A stretch of DNA of 64,000 nt from Leucosporidium creatinivorum (lineage: Eukaryota; Basidiomycota; Microbotryomycetes; Leucosporidiales; Leucosporidiaceae): contig BCKL01000004.1 of assembly GCA_001600635.1 (NCBI GenBank), forward strand, positions 186,001 through 250,000, written 5' to 3'. The notes under the pieces are model-generated. The model did not search any database, was not told the origin of the DNA, and saw only the letters and a program-made list of their open reading frames with translations. Of this stretch, positions 43,546-54,450 are shown piece after piece; the first letter of the stretch is position 1, and each line of letters starts with the position of its first letter. Made by a program: the position numbers and the translations under genes.

Positions 43546-46276
43546 ATGCGTTTCCAACTGCCCAAAGTCCCCAACATCAAGCAGGAGATCGGCGACTTTC
43601 GCCTCGTCCTGCCTCGCATGGAGTCCTCCGTCGCGCCTCCAGGCGTCAGAACCAACAGCGTAAGCCTGTCCACTGTTTTTGATTGGGCTCGACACATCTC
43701 CTCGGAATTCGAGTGCGCTCTACCGTCCGATAAGGCTAACTCCGAATCTGCCAAACTGCAGGACACCGACCCGGTGCCAGCGTGCAAAAGGACCTGGGGG
43801 AAGGGAACATGGATCATGTACTGGGTAATTTGTATTGCTTTGTTGCTAAGAACGAGCGCCGGAGCTGACCAGTCCTTCCTCCCTCCCCGCCTCCCGTCTC
43901 TGCTGCTCGTGCTCGCCCCGTATCTTCCACTGTGTTTCATACTACAGTGCTCCGACATCATCACCGTCTCGGGATGGCAGAAAGCCGGTGAGTTCAGCAG
44001 CGTGTAGGCTACTATTTCGGAGGCTGACCTCGGCGCTACTGCAGCCTCCATGATCGCGCTCGGACTTGATTGGCGTCAAGCTCTCATCGTCACAGCCGTC
44101 GGATCCGTCATCCTCACGATTCCTATGGTTCTCAACGGAAAGATCGGCTCAGTCCTGCACATCGTGAGGCCTCAACAGCCCTCCTTCGCTGGCTTGGCGC
44201 TGAAAGCTTCCACCCTCGGCAGCCGTTTCCCATCGCCATCCGCGCTTCCCATGGCTTCCAGTTCTCCAAATTGTGAGTTCTATCTCAATTGCCTCTGCCC
44301 ATACCTTCCTCGTCTCTCCGCTGCGTCGTAGATCAGTGCCTGCTGCTCGGCGCAAGCTCGGCGGCGACACTGACACGCCCTGTCTCGCCGTTCCTCCTCT
44401 TTCTGCAGTCCCGTCATCTCAAGAACTATTTGTGCATGGCTTTGGTTCGGAGTTCAAAGTTGGAATGGGTATGTCAATTAATGTACAGTGACCCGGTGGG
44501 GACCTGTAAACTGTCCCCCGGCTCGGCGAGGCTGTCAATAGCTCATTTCCAGCTTTTGCAGAGGCGCGGCGCTCAAGCTCATGATTGGAGCTATCTGGCC
44601 ATCGTTCAAGACACTTCCCAACCACGTTCCTGCTTCTGCAGGCTGTGAGTCAACGCCGAGCACCTGCGCCGAGCACTGTCGCGGAGCTGATCATTTCTCG
44701 CTTCCGCTTGCCTCCAGTCACCACCCAGGCCATGCTGAGCTACTTCTTGTACTGGCTCATTCAGCTACCTTTCCTCTTTATTCATCCTACCAAATTACGA
44801 CATGTGTTCTTCGTTAAGGTGAGCCGCCCGAGCTTTTCGACCGATGTCCTCGTCGCTGACCCCGCTTGCCCCCCTTTCTTCACTGAAAGTCCATCATCGT
44901 CCCCATCACCGGTGTAGCGACCATGGCGTGGTGTATTTCCAAGGCTGGAGGAGGAGGGGAGATGTTCAAGGCTGGCCCGACCGTGCATGGCGCACCCTTC
45001 GCGTCGGCATGGCTTCTCAGTCTGACCAGTCTGATTGGAGGATACAGCACCGTTGCGTATGTATCTCCTACTTGCTTCTTCAGAGGTCCTCGCAAGCTGA
45101 CCTCAAGGCTCCCTCGGCGCCAGGCTCAACATCCCCGATTTCACTCGCTACTCGAAGGATCCGATCTCGCAATACGTGCAGGCGCCGGTCCTCCCAGTTT
45201 TGTATCTCATCACCGCCCTCTTCGGCATCGTCAGCGCGTCTGCGACCAAGAGCTTCAACAACGGCGTCGTTCTCTGGTCGCCCCTCGACATCGCCGCTCT
45301 TTGGGATTCTCGCGCCGCCGTCTTCTTCGCCTCGTCGGCTTGGTGCCTCGCACAGATGTGAGCTATCGATGCAGACCTCTCGATGCGGTGGTCGAGATAC
45401 AAGCTGACGTTTCGGTACGATTCTAGCTCCTGCAACGTCTCGGCCAACTCGATTTCTGCCGCCAACGACCTCGCGACGCTGTTCCCCAAGTACATCAACA
45501 TCCGTCGGGGCCAGATCATTACCGCGTTGATCGGCGGATGGGCAATGGCACCGTTCAAGATCCTTTCGAGTGAGTTTGGCGCCTCGGCGTTCGCCCCGGC
45601 TTCGGCGCTGAGCTTTTCCTCTGCTCCTGCTTCGCCGCTGACCTTGCTCTTCTACTCCGAAGGTGCAAAAGTTTTCCTCAACTTCATCTCCGGCTACGCC
45701 ATCGTCCTCGGTCCCCTAGCAGGCATCATGTGCGCCGACTTCTACCTCGTCAAGCGGCAGAAGATCGACGTGCCGGCGCTCTACGACCCTCGAGGAGCCT
45801 ACCGCTTCCACGGCGGCGTCAACTGGCGCTGTGTGGCTACTCTCGTCCTCACCGTCACTCCCAACTTGTGAGTAGAGCCCTACGGTGAAGGCAAGCTGAG
45901 CCGACTCGGAGCTGATCTCGCCGCTCCATTCTCGCGCAGACCCGGCCTCATCAACGTCTTGAACCCCAAGATCCAGATCGGTAACATCAAGTGGATCTAC
46001 TCTGTCAGCTGGATCTTCGGCTTCGTCATGTCCATCATTGTAAGCTCGAGCTCGGCGCTTCCCTCTCTCCTCGCTGACCCTCCGCCTGTCTTCAAGATTT
46101 ACACCGGGCTCTCGTCGGTCTTCCCCGACACCACTGGCTCTCTCGTCGAACGCACGATCCTCGCAGAGGACTTCTTGGCGGCCGAGAAGGGCGTTCAGTC
46201 GTCTCCTTCCGGCGAGGATCTCGATGAGAAGCTCGAGGGCGATGGGTACGTCGTGGCCGCGTCGTCGAGGGTGTAG
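43546..46276 (+). CDS. NCS1 nucleobase/allantoin-type permease
   Basis: About 14 short exons. Exon 1 encodes a cytosolic N-terminus, then DTDPVPACKRTWGKGTWIMYW, the NCS1 entry motif, and CSDIITVSGWQKAA. Further family segments are MIALGLDWRQALIVTAVGS, FPIAIRASHGF, FPVISRTICAWLWFGVQSW, IWPSFKTLPNH, LSYFLYWLIQLPFLFI, GPTVHGAPFASAWL, NIPDFTRYSKDP and SISAANDLATLFPKYINIRR. The C-terminal part holds SGYAIVLGPLAGIMCADFYL. Twelve helices are expected. NCS1 carriers import uracil, uridine, allantoin, purines or related bases. Next to two xanthine-dioxygenase-like genes a purine or purine-breakdown substrate is favoured (inference). The promoter is shared with dioxygenase copy 2. Confidence 0.9.
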
Positions 46277-46536
46277 AGGGTAGAGGGGGGTTGGATGGGT
46301 TTGGAGGTGTTATTTTGTGCTTCATAGGTCGTATGTTGCTGTTTGGGAACTCAGAATCTGTTTTAGTAGCGCCGGCGGAATCGGCCGAGCAGCGAGGAGA
46401 GCGGCGAGACGCTCGCCAAACCGCGATGAGAAGCGATATGAGTATGATGTACATTGCGCGAGTATCCTGCGCACATCTCCTGCTCTCCGCCGTGGCGCAC
46501 TGCTTGACAGGCGGGAGCGAAGCCATTGCCCTCCAC

Positions 46537-47784
46537 CTAATCGCGCTCGTCGCGAAACCTTGGGTTCTGCGGGGGCAGCATCGAAGGGAAGAGGAAGAAA
46601 GAGTCAGTATCGTAGCTCCAGCTCCTCGGCAGCATGGCAATTCGAGCTCTTCGGAAGCTCCCAGCCCATCGCGCGAAGCTCACCTCGTCGGCCGCCTCCC
46701 CCATTCCCGTCGGTACCTCCTGCCTGTTGCCCCCAGCATGATCGCCACGGTACAGCTCGTCCTGTTCCCTCTGCCTCTCGCCCTCCATCTCCTGCCTGCT
46801 CTTGAGGTGGCCCCATCCTCCTCGGCCGGCATCGAAATCGTCTCGGTACTCGTCCCTGAAGGCGACGAGCGGGTCAGCAGGCTCGAAAGGAGTCTGAAAG
46901 CATGATGATGACATACCTGACCTGCCCTCCCGACTTGCCGCGACCGTATTGCCTGTTCTCGAGGTAGCCAGGATCCAGATCGGCGCGAATAATGCGCTCG
47001 TCGAGCTTGGTGCCCGAGATGTAGCGAAGGGAGGAGAGAGCGTGGTCGTGTTGGAAGTACCTATGGGTGTGGACGAGACGAGGAGGGCACAGCGAGAGTA
47101 GGAGAGGGGAAGCGAGCGAGAAGAAGGGAATCAGTGAGCGCTCGGAGCTAAGGCGGCTGTAGGAACTCACTCGACGAAGCAGAAACCACAAGGAGTCTTG
47201 TTGTTCCTGTCGAGTCCCATGATGATACGCTTGACGTCCCCTACACGGCTGAACAGCTCGTAGATCTGCTCCTCTGCTCGCCCCAAGACCACGCAAAAAG
47301 GGCCCTCAAGATCAGCTCTGTGCTCTGCTGTAGAGCAGGGGCGTAGCCAGTGGACCAGCCGCTTCAAAGAGAGCTCACCAGTAGTGAAGAAGGAGAGGTT
47401 GCCCACGTAGACGGTGCTCGAGAGGGCGAGGTTGGCGTGTTGCACCTGCACCGAGAGCGGCGAGCGCGAGTCTCGGTAGGAGCTGTAGGACGATAGGGAG
47501 GCGACGGTGTTCTGTAAGGCGGTAGAAGCGGTTCAGCTCTACTCTCGTCGTCGCCAGCTCAAGATTAAGCGCACCATTTCGTCTGCGAGCTCTGTGGGAG
47601 GTCAGAGTGATGAGCTGAGATAGCAGTGAGCTATCGGTGCATACAACTCACATGATACGAACCGCCAAACGCGTACGAGCTACCGAGCAACAAACGACCG
47701 AGACGAAAGAGGCCAAAGTTGAGCGAGCTCACCTCTTGAGCTCCGTCCTCTACTAGCTACCTGCTTGCTCTTCGGTACCGCCAT
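46537..47784 (-). CDS. CBC2: Nuclear cap-binding complex subunit 2 (CBP20)
   Basis: About six exons. The first two (47784-47733, 47591-47575) give [16 protein letters not shown] and ELADEM. The next carry [13 protein letters not shown] (RNP2) and [20 protein letters not shown], then CGFCFVEYF (RNP1), [20 protein letters not shown], and [15 protein letters not shown] joined to [15 protein letters not shown]. This is nearly the full cap-binding RRM core of CBP20, which with CBP80 binds m7G caps of nascent transcripts in the nucleus. The C-terminal tail of about 80 residues after the core is longer than in animals and has no recognised domain. It is divergent from the MYND gene across only 151 bp. 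Confidence 0.93.
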
Positions 47785-47935
47785 CTGCACCTCGACAGAC
47801 GTTTCTTGTCAGTACTAGCTGAGCTTCCATTAAGCCCAGCCCACCCTTCGCCTGCTCCAACCGCCGCACTCTTCCCCGGACCCCCTCGCCGCCGCTTCAC
47901 CTCTTCACCTCGATCGCCACACCCCTCCAAACAGT
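47785..47935. promoter_or_regulatory. Compact divergent promoter, CBP20 / MYND protein
   Basis: Only 151 bp separate the two start codons, so both promoters overlap. The stretch is CT-rich toward the MYND gene (CCGGACCCCCTCGCCG). Confidence 0.6.
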
Positions 47936-49068
47936 ATGAGCACCAAGCAATTTGCTGCAGGAGGAGAGCTCACGCTCTGCGGTGCTTGTCACAAGGGTAC
48001 AGGACCGAAAACGACGACCCCGACGCTCTTCTGCTCGCGCTGTAGGATAGCGGCGTAGTGAGTTTGCCTAGCTTACCCCCACGACACATCCGTATCGTAC
48101 TGACCACTTCATCGCTGCAGTTGCTCACGAGAATGCCAAGTAAGTGCGACCGAAGCCATCGCCGAAGGGTGCTCTGACCGTCGCCCTCAGGCGGCCTCAT
48201 CCTCGCCGACACCCTAAGACTCATGCTGACACTCTCTTCGCACTCCAATCTCTAGCTGAAGCAGTGGAAGGAGCACAAGCTACGATGTCAACAGCACCTC
48301 CGCCTGGATACCGAGCGGCAGGAGAAGGCCCTCTCGGTGCCGATGCAGACGCGGCTACACGACGCTCTGCAGCTCTTCGCCTCATCGATCATCTACGAAG
48401 CGCTCTTCCTCGGAGCACGTCCAGCTCTCGCTCTCGGCCGACCAGAGTCCAAAAGCAACACCCACTTCCTCGAACTCTTCTTCGCCTTCCTGCCCGAAGC
48501 CGACACTTCCAACATCCGCCTGCAGTTCAAACTGGACTCGGTCAAGATCACCTCCTTCGCCGACAACCTTCGTATAACTCCAAGCCCGGCGATGCAGGAG
48601 TTTGTCCCCGATGGAGTGCATCGCAAGGCCTCGCGGCCAGGATTGACCTCGGTCGCCAGCATCATGATCCGCGGCGTGCATCTACCTTCGAAGAGCGTGA
48701 CTTCATGCTGTACGTCTCATCTTTCCTGTACCCGCTGAGCTACGCCGCTGACCTCTCCCTCTCTCCCAGTCATCGACGAGGCCTCGTTCCCCGAAGAGCG
48801 CTACCCTGTGGAGCTCGCCAAGGCGCCCATCAATACCGCATGGAAGGAAACCCTCGAGTGGTCGCTTAGTCGACCGAAGCCCCCGGTCGCCACGCAATTT
48901 GCCGTCGAGGACGTTGTCGCGAGCGAGACGTGCGAGAAAGGACCCGAGGCGGTTCTGCAGAAGCTCAAGTCGCTCAGTCGTTTCGAGATCTCGCGAAGGT
49001 GGGTGGAACCTCTCTGTATACTTTCAGCGTGGTACCGACGCTGACTTTCTCGCAGGTGCAAAAGGTAG
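47936..49068 (+). CDS. MYND-type zinc-finger protein
   Basis: About five exons. The N-terminus has LCGACHKG, LFCSRCRIAA, YCSRECQ and LKQWKEHKLRC, rebuilt across three exons, which is a complete MYND finger (C-x2-C, C-x2-C, C-x3-C, H-x3-C). The rest (ALQLFASSIIYEALFLG, THFLELFFAFLPEADTSNI, FPEERYPVELAKAPIN) is not a SET domain and was not recognised. The stop used here (TAG at 49066) depends on a donor after ISR. If a different donor is used, a short exon VQK would join an open segment GDVFALQHINSFKSTLDVSR at about 49155, giving a longer C-terminus. MYND fingers bind proline-rich partners. Confidence 0.75.
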
Positions 49069-49834
49069 CGCACTGCTCGGCGGGTAGGCTCGGCCTCTGT
49101 GTCGGTCGCTTCTAGCTCGTGTACGGTGGCTGACCATTGATCGCTCACAGCAGGGAGATGTATTCGCGTTGCAGCATATCAATTCATTCAAGTCCACCCT
49201 CGACGTCTCGCGAGCGGCCCAGCTCGTCGTTCTCGCCGGGCTCGCTCTCCCCCTTCCGCCTGGCATGTCGGCTCTTGCGATCCGACTCTTAATGAAATGG
49301 GCACGCAGGCGGTGCTCCATTCAGCTTTCATTGGGCCGGCGGCGTCATGCACAGCTCGACCTCCTCCTGAGCAAGACTTGGTACCGGTGGTCCCAGCCCG
49401 CCAAGCTCGGAGGTCGGCACTCGACCGGCGCGAGAGGAGAAGCTGAAGGTGAGTTGGACGGCCATGGAGCTGTCTACAGAGCTGACACTTTCACTACAGC
49501 AGGGACCGCCTCTCACTGGGACCCTCCGCTACTCCATGCTCTCTCCTTCGTTGCTCCTCGCCAGCGCCCAGCAGCTTCGGCGCTTGGCTTGCGATCGCTC
49601 AGCTTGCCCGTTTGAGATCTGCAGCAGCCTGGACTCGGCTGAGGAGGGAAGGAGAGCAGCTTGCTTGGCGATAAAGGAGCAACAGATCGTACGAGCTGGG
49701 TCGAAGGGGATGCAGAATGACGGAGGACAAGCTCGGCGGCGCCTTGGGCCCCACTACTCGCGCTCGCCATTGCCTTCCGCTTTCCAGCTCTCTCTCTCTC
49801 TTTCTCCTACACCTCACCTCTCGCACACATCAAC
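49069..49834. other. Region between MYND and CHRD genes
   Basis: A 766-bp stretch. A coding-like segment at about 49151-49400 might be an alternative 3-prime end of the MYND gene. The remainder holds the CHRD promoter, which is CT-rich just before the start at 49790-49830. Confidence 0.4.
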
Positions 49835-50722
49835 ATGAAGTCCTTCGCCCTCGCCATCACCCTTCTTCCCCTCCTCGCTTCGGCTCTCCCTTGGAACGAC
49901 GGCAAGTGGTCGGAGGAGAAGCATCACGACGAGAAGCCTCAGCACGACGCTGTCCTCAAGAATGGTCCTTTTGACTTCACCAGTACCTACACGGCCTGGG
50001 CTACCCCGGATCAAGTGTAAGTTGGGCCCCTGCTCTGCCCGTTGCTCTCGCTCCGCGCTAACTCTTTCCCTTCGCCGAGCAGGGTCAACGCCAACAGCAC
50101 GCCCACGCCTGGCGAGGAGGGAGCTTACGGCCACTTCTCTTATGGAATTAACGCCCCTCAAGAGATTATCTGCTACGTGAGTGGAGCCGCTCCTCGTGTT
50201 CAGAGATTGCTTGCTGACCCATTCTGCTCGGCGCCCGCAGAACATCACGTTCGTCTCGTCTCGCATTCGCTGTCAAGCTCTCGGAACGGAGAGCTGACGT
50301 TCATCTTTCACACAACAGCGTCTTCATCTCGGGCAACTACTCCTCGCCCGCCAAGACGGCCACTCACATCCACGAGGCCGCCTTCGGTCGCAATGGCCCT
50401 CCTCGCATCGCCTTCCCTAACCCCACTGTCACGTCGCCCATCGACGAGTTCGGTCGTCGTGTCTCTGTCGGATGTCTTCAAGGTCCCTTCACCACCGGTC
50501 TCGCTCCGACTGGCAGTGAGTTGGCTGTTCTCTCTCGGGCGAGAAGTAACGCCGAAGCTGACTCTTGCGCGGTTCTTCACTGGTACAGCCGACACTGGAG
50601 AGGGCTTCAGCCTTGCTCAGATTGAGGCCAACCCTCCTGGCTTCTTCACCGACGTCCACACGGCCGCCTTCACTGCGGGAGCGATTCGAGGCCAGCTCGA
50701 GCTGACCGGCACCGTCTACTGA
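49835..50722 (+). CDS. Secreted CHRD-domain protein
   Basis: About five exons. MKSFALAITLLPLLASALPW is a signal peptide. The CHRD pattern follows: FTSTYTAWATPDQV, GAYGHFSYGINAPQEIICY, VFISGNYSSPAKTATHIHEA, FGRNGPPRIAFPNP, GFSLAQIEANPPGFFTDVHT and AFTAGAIRGQLELTG. The domain is a single Ig-like unit found in secreted fungal and bacterial proteins, with no known enzymatic role. N-glycosylation sites (NYS) suggest an extracellular or wall location. The stop is TGA at 50722. Confidence 0.9.
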
Positions 50723-50946
50723 GCGAGCGCCGAGGAGTGTAGAAACGGACACTGGTGGAAGCGCAGAGGTCGTAGTGTGTGTTCCCATAGCTGTGCAAAT
50801 GTACTCGAGCAGTCAAAGAGTGAAGTTGAACCGAAAAGGCGCGATCAAGTTCGGCGGAGAGGCGCTCGCTGGTTCTTGTCTTCCTACGTCGCTCACCTCG
50901 CATGCTCTGTCTCGACTCGTTGAGCTCGCTGTTCTCCTCTGCACCC

Positions 50947-52049
50947 ATGTCACTCTCTGCCGACTCCTCCTGCGATCTTCTCATCCTCGGCGCCGGCTGG
51001 ACCTTCTCCTTCCTCTCCTCGCATCTCGCCGCCGAGCATCCATCGCTCTCCTACATCGCTACGACTCGGGACGGGCGCAACGGGACGCTGAAATGGGCAT
51101 GGGATGCAGAGCAGGAAGGTCACCAGCAGTACGAAGCGCTGCCGAGAGCCAAGACGGTGCTCGTTACCTTCCCCATCAAAGGCGCGGGAGGCAGCAAGCG
51201 GATGGCCGAGGGCTATGAAGAGGTGCATGGAGCAGTCAGGTGGATCCAGCTGGGTAGTACCGGCATCTTCGATGTGAGTTCTGTGCGCTCTCGACGGCGA
51301 GGAGCAGCTGCTGATCCCGACTTGTTGTGCTCGTCATTCGATGCAGGGAGGTCCTACACTCGCGGCAAAGGCTACAGAGGCCGCCGAGCAGCAGGAGAAG
51401 GAGCTCGTCAAGCCCAAGTTCAAGTGGACGGATCGACACTCGCCCTACGCCCTCGACAACCCTCGGGCGATCGCTGAGGACGAGCTGCTCGCGCTTCTCA
51501 AGGACAGCTTCGTCCTCAACCTCTGCGGTCTCTGGGTACGTCGGTCGCTCCTAAGTAGTACTACAATGCTGACCATCTACTCGCCAACAGGGAGGAGAAC
51601 GAGACCCGGCCAATTGGTTCGCTCGGATCGCCCCGAACAAGGCCGCTCTCGGCGCCAAAGGCTCAGTGCACTTCATCCATGGGCTTGACGTCGCTCGCGC
51701 AATCATTGCAGTGCACCTCTCCTCCTCCTCCGACAGCACCACCACAGCCTCGCCTCCTCCGACCGCCCTCGAGATGGGCAAAGGCAAGCACCTCCTCGGC
51801 CAACGCTTCCTCCTCACCGACCTCCGCGTCTACGACTGGTGGGATCTCGCCTCGGCGTGGGCTCACACAGATCCCTCGCCGGTCGCCGCCAATGCAGGAG
51901 AATGGGTGCTGGAACTGATGGAGGAGCATGGAGTGAGGGCGCTGCCGAGAACGCCGGAGGAGATTGGGAGAGCGTTGGACTCGAGGGAGTTTTGGTCGAC
52001 GTTTGGGCTGAGACCTGTTGTAGGCAGGTGGGAGCGTGCGAGGGCGTAA
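50947..52049 (+). CDS. NAD(P)-binding Rossmann-fold protein, YeeZ-like
   Basis: Three exons. The N-terminus SCDLLILGAGWTFSFLSSHL carries a GxGxxx-type nucleotide-binding turn. It continues YIATTRDGRNGTLKWAWD, KTVLVTFPIKGAGGSKRMAEG and WIQLGSTGIFD. The middle exon ends LLKDSFVLNLCGLW, followed by GGERDPANWFARI and SVHFIHGLDVARAIIAVHL. This order resembles extended-SDR relatives such as YeeZ, with no obvious YxxxK pair, so catalysis is uncertain. The stop is TAA at 52047-52049. Confidence 0.8.
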
Positions 52050-54450
52050 TGGACGGCTCGCTTTCGCCAGCGAAGAATTCGGTTTCAGCTCGGCGCTCCT
52101 TGAGCGACTCGCGGGCCTTCTCGCCCGCTCCTGGACTCGCGACCATCTCGAAGGAATACAGGTCAAACGACGCTTCTTCTTCGCTCGCCTCCCTGGGCTC
52201 TCTATCTCCCAGCAACTTCATCTCCTTCCCACCTCCTCTTCGTGCCTTCGCAACCGCTTCGCTCGTGGGACTCGGGCTCGACGCCGCCTGCTTCGCTTCT
52301 CTGCTCGGATCTTGCTCCAGAGTTCATTGAAGAGCGGGAGATGACCGTGTTCCATGCCCGGCGGAAGGCGTGGAAGCGAGCAAGCCGGTCGGTCGGTGGA
52401 AGGAGAAGTTGGCGAAGCGCCGAGCTTCGGTCGAGGAGAATCGGCAAGGTTGTGCGAGAGCTGATGGTACTGGAGGGGTTTCGAGACCCACATAGACTGA
52501 TCAGACTCGTACTGGAGGCCTGCAGCCCTCCAACGCCACCGCTGGCGTGCACCCAACCTGCGAGTGCCCGCTTCGCACTCCGTTCTCGCGAGGCTCGGTC
52601 TGCGTGGGCGATCTTTCGCTGAGCGTGGCGCTCCCTTCGTTCGAGGGAAGCTTCTTCGCCGCTTCGTGATGCTTAAAGGCGGCTTCAAGCCGTCTCTTCC
52701 TCTGCGAGCCGGCGAAGGCTGTGCTCGGCGCCCGTCTCGCGATTCTTGAACCTGCCCGGCTTCGCGAGAGACGATAAGGTGGCTTCGACAACGTAGCAGA
52801 AAAGCTGTATGGAGATTCTTCCGGCGGTTTCATAGAACCCAGCAGTCATGCGAAGCTCTCAGATGAGCCTTGTCAACTCTCGCACCCATCTCCGAACCCC
52901 TTCGGCGCCGGCTTCTCACCGCCTGAGCGGCTTCTGACCTCGCAAAGGACTACAGTAAGTAAGCGCGAATGCAACCTATATTATTAGCACTCAAATCCAC
53001 ATTTGCCACCTTTGCCCTCCCTTTCCGTCCCCTCCAGATCTGCACCGACGGCCCAGCCCTCCCGCTCGCTGCTCCTCCATCATCGTACCCACCTCGCTGC
53101 TCCTTCGCCGAAGTGCTCTGTCTGTTCCCGGCGAGCCAAAGTCGTTTCATCGCCGAATTGTTTCCTGGCTGTGGAAGGGCAGCGGCCGGGGTCTGTTGGA
53201 AAGATGTACCTCATTCAATTGAAGCTGGGAGCTTCGGGCGAAGGTGAGGAGGCGAGTGACCGAGCTGTCGGAGAAGTCCCCCTCGAGCGCGAGAGCATGG
53301 GAAGCAAGCGAAGATGCATGTGCATCTCTTCGTGGTTCATTTGGAGCAAGCCCGAACGAGCAACGACGATCCCCTGCTCGGCCGGACACCTCCTTGCCCT
53401 CGTCCGAATCCCCCTCGTCTCCCACCCACGCTCGGCGCCCTTTCTTGACCGTCCCACGACCGCTGAGTGCCGAATCCGACTTGTTTCCTGACATCTAGCG
53501 CTTCATGGGTCGACTGTACCATGCGGTGGCGCTTCGGTCTCCACTGCGGAACTCGAAGTTCAAAGAGCTGGCCCCCGCCGCCTGCTCGAGTGAATCGTGG
53601 GAGTGGCGCCTTTGAAGTGCAGCATTTGAAAAGCAGTAGCAAGGTGGTAACAGATTGTAATAGCGCAGCCATTGAGAGCTACAGAATGCCCAGAGGTTGC
53701 TGCAGGAAGCAGGGCAAAGCCGAGTCGGGAGGGAGGAGCGAGGCCGTTTGAAGACATCGCCGAAGGGGTGCTGCAGGGCAGCCACGGGAGGCAAGCGGGC
53801 AGCAAGCGAGTTGCAGGCTTCGGAGGGTGAGATGCGCTGTAAGATGCTACTGATTAGGATTTCGATCGAGATGAAAGTCGAGGGGCCTTGCTGATAGAAG
53901 ATGGCCAATTGAAACGGCGAAGGGGCAGCTCGGCGAAGGCCTGTGCTCAGCTGGAGCTGGGTTCGAGCTCAGTTGGCTCCTCCCTCTCTCTTCCCTGCTC
54001 GTTCGCTTACTCTCTGGACGCTCGCGCTCTTCTGTACCTCTGTGCAAGAGGTGCATACATTGACCTTCGCGAGCGCCCTTCGCAGGCCTCCTCGTCGTCC
54101 TCGTCGCTCGTTTGAAGGTGACGCTCGAAGGCCCAGCAGAGTGCTCTATCATCTCGATAGCTATTTTAGCTTGCTGACCCGTACTTGGAGCAAGCGACTT
54201 CATCCGAAGGCTCTCAAAACCGAGCAGGGGTCGAATTGCTGTTGAAAGCGGTCGCTCACGTTCTTGCTCCTACCAAATCGCTCGCTTCGCTTTCAACTCG
54301 GCTACAGGACTACCTACAGCTCATCAAAGCTCAGCTACAGCTCGCTGTACCTCTGTAGAACAGCCGTACTCGCCTGCAGCTCTCACAGCTCAACAAACAG
54401 CGATCGCCGCTTATCGAGCTCAACCTTCAGCCAGCTCATAGCCAGCAGCC
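52050..54450. other. 2.4-kb stretch without a defensible gene
   Basis: Open frames on both strands here are of the kind GC-rich DNA produces by chance. Two are slightly coding-like: minus strand near 52221-52050 (EPREASEEEASFDLYSFEM) and plus strand near 52340-52530 (RRIGKVVRELMVLEGFRDP). Neither has a start, partner exon or family match. The last few hundred bases (54.2-54.45 kb) are CT- and CAG-rich and are probably the promoter/5-prime UTR of the following gene. Confidence 0.4.

Noticed and set aside
53003-53491. A 162-codon plus-strand frame with a Cys pair (KCSVCSRRAK)
   Set aside because: No further zinc-ligand pattern, start context or partner exon, and its composition matches other chance frames.
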